Assembly: GCA_947306845.1 (NCBI GenBank)
Contig: CAMZHP010000129.1
Coordinates: forward strand, 1 to 8,415
DNA length: 8,415 bases
Origin: an uncultured Prevotellaceae bacterium
GTDB taxonomy: Bacteria; Bacteroidota; Bacteroidia; Bacteroidales; Bacteroidaceae
Reading direction: 5' to 3'
Under the pieces are notes generated by a model that was given only the letters and a program-made list of their open reading frames with translations, had not been told where the DNA came from and searched no databases. How positions within the stretch are numbered: the first letter of the stretch is position 1; each line of letters starts with the position of its first letter. Position numbers and translations under genes: made by a program. This document shows positions 1 to 5,467 of this stretch, piece after piece.

Positions 1-19
1 ATAACAAAAACAAACAATC

Positions 20-232
20 ATGAAAAAGCTTTTCAAAGAAATCACCGACTTCGTGCTGGGTAAGCGCTACTATGCCGTCATCATCGGCGAGCGCGGCAGC
101 AACCGCTACTATGTAGCATCAGAGATTCACCCCACCAAAGCATCCGCCGAGGCACACCGCAAGCGCATCGGGCAGACACGCACCTTCGTCTACATCACCA
201 CTATTTCTTTCAGATTGAAAATTGAAGATTGA
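20..232 (+). CDS. Small hypothetical protein, first gene of a phage-like trio
   Basis: Encodes 70 residues starting MKKLFKEITDFVLGKRYYAV; no function can be assigned. It is basic and soluble, with a central segment (about residues 16-35, VIIGERGSNRYYVASEI) that looks like two beta strands, followed by a helix (ASAEAHRKRIGQTR). The ATG follows an A-rich leader (AACAAAAACAAACAATC), normal for Bacteroidota, and no Shine-Dalgarno site is visible. The final residues RLKIED and the TGA stop are read from the GAAAATTGAAGATTG repeat that fills the following gap, so the native C-terminus may have been replaced when the repeat arrived. It lies 40 bases before the next gene on the same strand and probably shares its transcript; any promoter lies left of the window. 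From memory, unverified, similar small proteins precede relatives of the next two genes in Bacteroides prophage-like loci. Confidence 0.7.
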   Translation: MKKLFKEITDFVLGKRYYAVIIGERGSNRYYVASEIHPTKASAEAHRKRIGQTRTFVYITTISFRLKIED

Positions 233-262
233 AAATGAAAATTGAAGATTGAAAATTGAAAA
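213..262. repeat. 20-bp perfect tandem repeat of GAAAATTGAAGATTGAAAAT
   Basis: Positions 217-236 and 237-256 are identical 20-base copies, flanked by a partial unit on each side (GATT at 213-216, TGAAAA at 257-262). Each copy is itself built from 6-7 base subunits (GAAAATT, GAAGATT, GAAAAT). It overlaps the 3' end of the upstream gene and supplies its stop codon, then fills the spacer before the ATG at 273. This AT-rich motif is a familiar intergenic repeat in Prevotella and Bacteroides genomes (recalled, not searched). It contrasts sharply with the GC-rich coding sequence on both sides. Confidence 0.9.
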
Positions 263-272
263 CCTCTCATCC

Positions 273-650
273 ATGCCCACGAAGATCATTCCTGTCACCC
301 GCTGTGGCGACATCACCTTCCATCCTGACGGGCGCATCGACCTCACTGCCCATGTGACAAAAGTCCTCTCGCTCCGCTCCGGCGACATCATCAACATCGC
401 TCGCATAGAGGGACGGTTCTGTGAACACTACCTCTATGTGGCACGCCGTGCCTGCGAGACCACCGGCCGTCATGCCTGCACCTGCCATCCGGCAAAGAAC
501 AACGGCCGCTACCTGCGTGTCTATAGCAAACGCCTTACAGGCTATGTGCTCAGCCGAATCACCTGTACCACGGCCATCCGCCTACGTGTGGGTGCTCCCA
601 CCGAGGTCAGCGGCCTAGGCATCGCCCTGCCCATCATCGGACTCAGCTAA
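273..650 (+). CDS. Conserved hypothetical protein, phage-like cluster
   Basis: Encodes 125 residues starting MPTKIIPVTRCGDITFHPDG. I chose the ATG at 273 rather than the in-frame TTG at 249, because the latter lies inside the tandem repeat and would add only repeat-derived residues. The protein has a phrase typical of small beta-barrel or SpoVT-like folds, GRIDLTAHVTKVLSLRSGDIINI (residues about 18-40), then EHYLYVARRA, a short Cys/His-containing stretch (RRACETTGRHACTCHPAK), and RYLRVYSKRLTGYVLS. The Cys and His residues could bind metal, but their spacing matches no zinc site I know. It sits 28 bases before the large phage-like gene and is probably cotranscribed with it. Relatives with RIDITARVA...LSL..GDVI and YLYVRxRA phrases occur next to such genes in Bacteroides (from memory). 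Function unknown; a small virion-associated or regulatory protein is possible. Confidence 0.75.
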   Translation: MPTKIIPVTRCGDITFHPDGRIDLTAHVTKVLSLRSGDIINIARIEGRFCEHYLYVARRACETTGRHACTCHPAKNNGRYLRVYSKRLTGYVLSRITCTTAIRLRVGAPTEVSGLGIALPIIGLS

Positions 651-678
651 CAATCAACCAATCTTATTACCCATCACC

Positions 679-3378
679 ATGAGACAACACATCACTTTCC
701 GGGGGCTGACTACCAGCCCCACTGACCATGAGGCGCACGAAGGAGACTGCGCCACCCTGACCCACCTCATCGCCGAGGACGAAGCGCTCCGCCCCATCGG
801 CATCACCACAGAGAGCCTCTGCACCGTGGACAGCGGTGCCACCGTCGTCGGCATCCACCGCACCGCCGACTACACCCATCTCATCACCGAGGAGAGCGAC
901 GGCGAAGGCCGATGGCGCTATGCCTGGGACAGCGCCCACCCTCTCGCCACTTTGGAGCAGAAGGCCCGTGTCGCCTGCGTTGGGCACACGCTGTGCCTCA
1001 TCACCGACGCCACCATCACCTACTGCATCTGGCAACATCAGTCAGGTGGATATGACGTCATCAGCCGCGACGACCTGCTCTACGACATCCATATCACCCA
1101 GAACGACAGCACGGAGCAGCAGGTCAGCCTCCCCATCAGCAGCACCCTCGCCGCATGGATCGACCATCCCGACCAGCTCCAAGCATCGCAACACACGGTG
1201 CTCAGCCGCGTGTTCCCCCATTTCTACGACAGCGATGAGGCATACGCCACTGCCGCCACCATGGTAGCGGCACAGATGGAGGAGGCCTGCGACCGCATGG
1301 CGGCAGCGATGGGCGAAGGCACTTTTAGACATGTGTGTTTCGGAGTGGCAGCCCTACGGATGACCGACGGTTCCCACCTTCTCTTCTCCAACCTCTTCTC
1401 GCTGCTCCCCGCCAACATGACGGCCACCATCAACGCCGACCGCGAGGCGGAACGACTTTGGATGCAGACCGATTTCCACCGCCATGTCATCACCGTCACC
1501 CTGCGCCATCCGGAGCGGGCCACCTCCCTCATCAGGGGTATCGACATCTTCCTCTCACGCCCCACCCAGATGCTCGACATGCGCAAGGCCGTAGGCCATA
1601 CCATCGACAACGAGGGACGGACCACCTCACTGACGTTCCGCGAGCTCACCCAGCAGCCACTCCTGCAGCACCTCGACCAGCTCACGTTCTATCCCGCCAT
1701 GACCATCGACATCGGACAGAGCGGACAGCCCTTGCTCGTGCAGAATGCCGACTACGGCGGCATTCCTGCCGACCTCAGCGACATGAGGCGGTGGTCGGGA
1801 GGTGCAAAGGTGGCGCTCAGCCACAGCGGACGGCTCCTCCTCGGCGACATAACAGCCATCGTGCACAACCCGCTCGAGATTGGCATCCGTTACCGTTACG
1901 GCGATGAACTCACCGCCGGCGACCGTCCCGATATCGCCGACGACCCCGAGGGACGCACCGCCGACCTCGTCATCCATGCCGTGGCCGATGGTGCACCGGA
2001 GCGCGACATGTGGTGGCGGGGTGAGGTGATCTATCCGATAGCAGGCATGATGATGGCTCCCGGCACCCACCTGCGCTCCCTCGAATACCACCTCCGGCTG
2101 CCAGAAGGCAACGCCTACCGCTATTTTACCACCACGCATCCTCTCCATCCCCTCGTCAGCAAGGGCATGTCGGTGGCGGTCTTCGGAGCAACGGGACAGT
2201 TCCACCGCACGCCCCGCCCGCTCATCCTCTCCTTGCTGGTGCAGCAGGTACGCGCACTCGTCGCCGATCCCGTGAGCGGAGGTTACATAGAAAGCATGCT
2301 GTTGTGGGAAGAGGAGACGGCTGCGGACTTCGAGGCCCATGCCGCGCAGGCACGAACCTCCTGGCCTCTCGACAGACAGGGAAGCCGCCTTCAGTCATCA
2401 GCACAAGGCAATCCCCACGTGTTCCCTGCCGCCGCAGAAGTCAATGTGGGCGACAGCCCCATCTTGGAAATCACGACCAGTACGCGCCGCAGCGCCGACG
2501 GGCTGTTCGGCGACGGGCAATATTATGTGCTCAACGAGAGGGGCGTGTGGCTGCTGCGCCTCAGCGGTGGCAAGTGGAGCGCACAGCAGAAGGCGACGCG
2601 GGCGGGAATGCTGCCTGGCACCCAGGCGGTGTGCACCTCCGACGCCGTCATCTATCTCTCCGCACAGGGGGTGATGGCCCTGAAGGGGTCGAATGTCACC
2701 TGCCTGTCCGACATGTTGCGCGAACCGCCTTTCCGGTTCTCCTCACTGCCCTATGCCGCTGAGATCATCGCCACCGAGCCCGCCCTCCCGCTGTCGGCAG
2801 GCGATCCACCGTACTGGATGGGGAGCAAACTGCATGAGGCAAAGATGGCCTATGATGCAGCCAACGACCGTCTGTGGCTGTTCTGGCCGACGGACAACCA
2901 ACCGATAGCCACACGATGGCCCGGCGCACTGGTCTGCTCGCTGCGCTCTGGGACATGGGGCACTGCCATGGCCCGTCTGTCGTCAGTGGTGTGCGACGGA
3001 GGGGAGGTCTTTGCCACCCTCACCGGCGATGGCCAGACCAAAGCAGTCCGCGTGAGTCTCAGCCCCACAGGCCGCTTGCCCGTTCTCCTCTGCACGCGCC
3101 CGCTGCCTTTGGGTCAACGTCACCTCCACAAGAGCGTAGAGCAATTGCTGGTGCGTGGTCTGTTTGAGCACCGTGGTGCTGCCGGGAGCCATCTGGGTGT
3201 CGCTCTCTATGGGAGCAACGACCTCTTCCACTGGCATCTCATCAGCAGCAGTGCCAACCAATACTTGTGCTGTCGTCGGGGCACACCCTACCGCTGGTTC
3301 CGCATCGCCGCCATCGGACAGCTTCTTCCTGGTGAGAGCATTGGAGAGGTGGGGTTCCTCTCTGGCTTTACTTCTTAA
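679..3378 (+). CDS. Large phage-like protein, probable tail-accessory/stabilisation-type structural protein
   Basis: Encodes 899 residues from an ATG following CCATCACC; no signal peptide and no membrane segment. The N-terminus has GLTTSPTDHEAHEGDCATL (residues 9-27) then ALRPI, resembling the opening of phage proteins that read out per-virion features. The clearest signature is C-terminal: SRLQSSAQGNPHVFPAA (569-585), GLFGDGQYYVLNERGVWLLR (608-627), then D655-AVIYLSAQGVMALKGS and CLSDML, and KMAYDAANDRLWLFWP near 722-737. This order (a GNP.FP phrase, a G.FG...Y.L...GVW.L strand pair, an AQGVMALKG phrase, then a YD..N.RLW strand) is what I recall from Bacteroidales phage and prophage proteins loosely related to P22 gp10-type tail accessory factors; it suggests repeated beta blades. 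The central part is unassigned. It ends the plus-strand trio and has no obvious terminator. The assignment is inference from pattern memory; a non-phage role for a domesticated gene is possible. Confidence 0.7.
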   Translation: MRQHITFRGLTTSPTDHEAHEGDCATLTHLIAEDEALRPIGITTESLCTVDSGATVVGIHRTADYTHLITEESDGEGRWRYAWDSAHPLATLEQKARVACVGHTLCLITDATITYCIWQHQSGGYDVISRDDLLYDIHITQNDSTEQQVSLPISSTLAAWIDHPDQLQASQHTVLSRVFPHFYDSDEAYATAATMVAAQMEEACDRMAAAMGEGTFRHVCFGVAALRMTDGSHLLFSNLFSLLPANMTATINADREAERLWMQTDFHRHVITVTLRHPERATSLIRGIDIFLSRPTQMLDMRKAVGHTIDNEGRTTSLTFRELTQQPLLQHLDQLTFYPAMTIDIGQSGQPLLVQNADYGGIPADLSDMRRWSGGAKVALSHSGRLLLGDITAIVHNPLEIGIRYRYGDELTAGDRPDIADDPEGRTADLVIHAVADGAPERDMWWRGEVIYPIAGMMMAPGTHLRSLEYHLRLPEGNAYRYFTTTHPLHPLVSKGMSVAVFGATGQFHRTPRPLILSLLVQQVRALVADPVSGGYIESMLLWEEETAADFEAHAAQARTSWPLDRQGSRLQSSAQGNPHVFPAAAEVNVGDSPILEITTSTRRSADGLFGDGQYYVLNERGVWLLRLSGGKWSAQQKATRAGMLPGTQAVCTSDAVIYLSAQGVMALKGSNVTCLSDMLREPPFRFSSLPYAAEIIATEPALPLSAGDPPYWMGSKLHEAKMAYDAANDRLWLFWPTDNQPIATRWPGALVCSLRSGTWGTAMARLSSVVCDGGEVFATLTGDGQTKAVRVSLSPTGRLPVLLCTRPLPLGQRHLHKSVEQLLVRGLFEHRGAAGSHLGVALYGSNDLFHWHLISSSANQYLCCRRGTPYRWFRIAAIGQLLPGESIGEVGFLSGFTS

Positions 3379-3413
3379 ACCTCTATTTCTTTTTGAAAAA
3401 ATATATGTTTTTC

Positions 3414-3444
3414 TTTGTTTTCCACTGAGTTTGCACTATCTTTG
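3414..3444 (+). promoter_or_regulatory. Bacteroidota-type promoter for the esterase gene
   Basis: A -33 box TTTG (3414-3417) and a -7 box TATCTTTG (3437-3444) are separated by exactly 19 bases, matching the Bacteroidota primary sigma consensus TTTG / TAnnTTTG. Transcription would begin a few bases after 3444, giving a leader of roughly 25 bases before the ATG at 3475. A weak AT-only hairpin (GAAAAA at 3395-3400 with TTTTTC at 3408-3413) ends directly before the -33 box. This promoter lacks the long covarying dyad and the CTCTGT repeat found at the other two promoters in the window. Confidence 0.8.
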
Positions 3445-3474
3445 CCTTACAATGGTCAAATCCATCTTTTTGAA

Positions 3475-5232
3475 ATGATGAAAAAAACACTGATAACACT
3501 TGTTTTCTCAGCGGTTACACTGGCCGCCATGTCCCAACCAGACCCCAAATTCTATGTCTATCTGTGCTTCGGACAGTCGAACATGGAAGGCCAAGCCAGC
3601 CCCACGGCTGTGGACAAGGAATATGTCGATCCTCGTTTCCAGACGCTGGCCTGCGTCAACTTCTCCAACCCCCAGCGCCAGATGGGCAAGTGGTACACCG
3701 CCTATCCTCCCATCGTCAGGCAGTGGACAAATATCGGCATGGCCGACTATTTCGGCCGCACCATGGTGGCAGCCCTCCCCTCTGACGTGAAGGTGGGAGT
3801 GGTCGACGTGGCAGTGGGCGGCATTGCCATCGAGGGATTCCTGCCTGAGAAAAGTCAGGTGGACGCATACCTGAAAACCACTGAGAGCTGGTTGCAGAAC
3901 ACAGCCAAGGAATATGACAACTTCCCCTATCAGCGCTTGGTCGACATGGCACGCAAGGCACAGGAGAGCGGTGTCATCAAAGGCATACTGCTTCATCAGG
4001 GCGAGTCGAACAACGGTCAGCGGGAATGGTTGCAAAAAGTGAAGCACATCTATGAGACACTACTCAGTGACCTTGGTCTGAAGGCCGAGGATGTGCCACT
4101 CTTCGCCGGCGAGACCGTCAATGCCGATGTAGGCGGCACCTGTGCGCTGCACAACAGCATCATCGCGCAGTTGCCTTCCGTCATTCCCAACTCCTACGTC
4201 ATCCCTTCAGAAGGATGCCCGTGCGCCAGCGACAACATCCACTTCACCGTCTCCGGCTACCGCACCATGGGCAAGCGCTATGCCTATGAGGCACTGAGGC
4301 AACTGGGTGTCGCCACTCAAGCACAGGCCGACTACGCATGGAAGGAGAACCAGAAGAAAATCTACTCGCTGAAGCGACTCGACCCTGTGGAGGACATCAC
4401 TCTCCGCATAGGGGGCAGCAAGGTGCTCAAAATCTGGGGCACTTTTGAGGACGGACATCGTGAGCTCCTCACCAACGAGTGTACGCTCAGCAGTTCCGAC
4501 TTCAAGATTGACAGATGCAACATAGTCGCCACGGAGGAGAAACAAGGGACGGTGACGGCTACCTATACCGACTTCCTGGGCGAGCAGCACTCGCTGGTGA
4601 TCAACGTCAATGTTTCTGCTTCCGGGCCCAACCATGTACTGGTATTGCACAACCCTGCAGCACAGGCCAACCAGTGGGACTATGAGGCCATTGTCAAACT
4701 GGCAAAGCCTATGGAGAAGGGCAAGACCTACACCATAAGAGCCACCATGAAGGCTGACAAACCGGCTGACTTCGCCCTTTGGCCCCGCTATGACGGCAGC
4801 AGCAACCGCGACCAGTGGGGCAACAGCGCCGACATCGAATACTGGTCGTCCTTCACCCTCACCACCCAATGGCAGGAACTCACCTGGAAGCGCGCTGCTC
4901 AGCATCCTCACGATGTGCTCATCTTCGCCATCGGAAAATTGGGCGGTGATGTATATATTGATGACCTCTCATGCACCAAGGAGGGTGACACGACGGAGAT
5001 GATTGCGGATGGAAACTTTGAGTCTGATGACCTCTCCAACTGGTCAGTACTGGGATGGACCAACCAGAAGATGTCGGTGGAACTGGACAGCACATCGGGC
5101 ATACACACTGTACGCAATGATGCTCCTGTCTCCGACGGCGCGGTCTATGACCTCTCCGGCCGACGTGTCAACAGCGACCAACTCAAGCCAGGTGTCTATC
5201 TGATCAACGGCCGAAAATTCATCATGAAATAA
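3475..5232 (+). CDS. Secreted SGNH-type carbohydrate esterase (CE6-like, sialate O-acetylesterase/acetylxylan esterase family)
   Basis: Encodes 585 residues and probably removes O-acetyl groups from plant polysaccharides or sialic acids outside the cell. I chose the ATG at 3475, because the in-frame TTG at 3415 lies in the -33 box. A signal peptide (MMKKTLITLVFSAVTLAAMS, cleavage near S20/Q21) has no lipobox cysteine. Catalytic blocks are GQSNMEG (nucleophile Ser35), VGGIAIEG (from about 114), HQGESNN (174-180) and DNIHFT (253-258; Asp253 and His256), so the active site looks intact. After about residue 300 comes an Ig-like (Big_2-type) region, then a beta-rich module at about 384-499 ending VYIDDLSCTK, like CBM4_9-type binding domains. 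DGNFESDDLSNW then begins what may be a truncated second module, and VYDLSGRRV...LKPGVYLINGRKFIMK is a sorting-type tail. The gene appears monocistronic, with its own promoter and a downstream hairpin. Acetylxylan versus sialate specificity cannot be decided from sequence alone. Confidence 0.9.
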   Translation: MMKKTLITLVFSAVTLAAMSQPDPKFYVYLCFGQSNMEGQASPTAVDKEYVDPRFQTLACVNFSNPQRQMGKWYTAYPPIVRQWTNIGMADYFGRTMVAALPSDVKVGVVDVAVGGIAIEGFLPEKSQVDAYLKTTESWLQNTAKEYDNFPYQRLVDMARKAQESGVIKGILLHQGESNNGQREWLQKVKHIYETLLSDLGLKAEDVPLFAGETVNADVGGTCALHNSIIAQLPSVIPNSYVIPSEGCPCASDNIHFTVSGYRTMGKRYAYEALRQLGVATQAQADYAWKENQKKIYSLKRLDPVEDITLRIGGSKVLKIWGTFEDGHRELLTNECTLSSSDFKIDRCNIVATEEKQGTVTATYTDFLGEQHSLVINVNVSASGPNHVLVLHNPAAQANQWDYEAIVKLAKPMEKGKTYTIRATMKADKPADFALWPRYDGSSNRDQWGNSADIEYWSSFTLTTQWQELTWKRAAQHPHDVLIFAIGKLGGDVYIDDLSCTKEGDTTEMIADGNFESDDLSNWSVLGWTNQKMSVELDSTSGIHTVRNDAPVSDGAVYDLSGRRVNSDQLKPGVYLINGRKFIMK

Positions 5233-5270
5233 TTCATCCTACACAAAGAGTGAAAAGAGAATTACGCATC

Positions 5271-5298
5271 TGCAGCTCCCCTCCGAAGGGGGGCTGCA
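5271..5298 (+). terminator. GC-rich hairpin after the esterase gene
   Basis: A 12-bp stem (TGCAGCTCCCCT with AGGGGGGCTGCA, one G-T wobble) closes a CCGA tetraloop. It lies 38 bases after the esterase stop. The bases that follow (TTCTTCCG) make only a weak T tract, so it may be an imperfect terminator or mainly an mRNA 3'-end stabiliser. Confidence 0.6.
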
Positions 5299-5354
5299 TT
5301 CTTCCGTGGGGCCTCCAAAATAATCTCTGTGCCTTTGTATCTCCGTGTTGAGAT

Positions 5355-5428
5355 AAAGATAGGATGCGGCTCGGCAATGAAAATAAATGCCGATTTATTT
5401 TGCATTGCCCTCGCCTTTCACTATCTTT
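5355..5428. other. Nested 74-bp inverted repeat overlapping both promoter boxes, copy A
   Basis: Layers from outside to inside are AAAGATAG (5355-5362) with CTATCTTT (5421-5428), 8 of 8 paired; GGC (5368-5370) with GCC (5413-5415); and GGCAATGAAAATAAAT (5373-5388) with ATTTATTTTGCATTGCC (5393-5409). The core pairs at all 16 positions if the single G at 5402 is left unpaired, around a GCCG loop (5389-5392). G5402 is the G of the -33 TTTG box, and CTATCTTT contains most of the -7 box. The structure lies upstream of the expected transcription start, so it acts as DNA unless read through from upstream. Confidence 0.8.
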
Positions 5429-5429
5429 G
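5399..5429 (+). promoter_or_regulatory. Bacteroidota-type promoter for the 5468 membrane-protein gene
   Basis: The -33 box TTTG (5399-5402) and -7 box TATCTTTG (5422-5429) are again separated by 19 bases. The expected start lies near 5435, leaving a leader of roughly 30 bases before the ATG at 5468. Both boxes lie on the 3' side of the nested inverted repeat, so cruciform extrusion or a protein bound to the dyad would directly affect promoter access. Confidence 0.8.
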
Positions 5430-5467
5430 CAGAAGATTGGAGAAAAATACTTTCATATTGGGCAAAA

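Larger units (their letters stand above)
5325..5429 (+). repeat. Promoter-carrying dispersed repeat module, copy A
   Basis: This stretch aligns from end to end with the minus strand of 7657-7761. Its first 26 bases (5325-5350, CTCTGTGCCTTTG...GTGTTG) match the other copy at 21 of 26 positions. The remainder shares GATAGGATGC, CTC..CAAT.AAAA, TTTTG.ATTG and CACTATCTTTGCAGAA in the same order, with a one-base length difference between GATAGGATGC and CTATCTTTG. The module ends in the promoter of the 5468 gene. The 26-base part also recurs, as an inverted pair, at 7334-7394. Confidence 0.8.

Noticed and set aside
1627..2340. Long minus-strand open frame (237 residues) within the 899-residue gene
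   Set aside because: Antisense shadow of a GC-rich gene; low-complexity residue use and no promoter or recognisable motif.
3395..3413. Hairpin before the esterase promoter considered as a third copy of the covarying module
   Set aside because: The stem is only 6 bp, and the AAAGATAG, GATAGGATGC and CTCTGT parts are absent.
3415..3474. Upstream TTG start for the esterase
   Set aside because: It lies in the -33 box, and the resulting 20 residues would precede an otherwise perfect signal peptide.
4207..4911. Minus-strand open frame of 234 residues opposite the esterase gene
   Set aside because: The plus strand encodes a convincing esterase with intact catalytic blocks over the same bases.
5387..5467. 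Upstream ATG extension of the 619-residue protein
   Set aside because: This ATG is in the promoter dyad, upstream of the expected transcription start.
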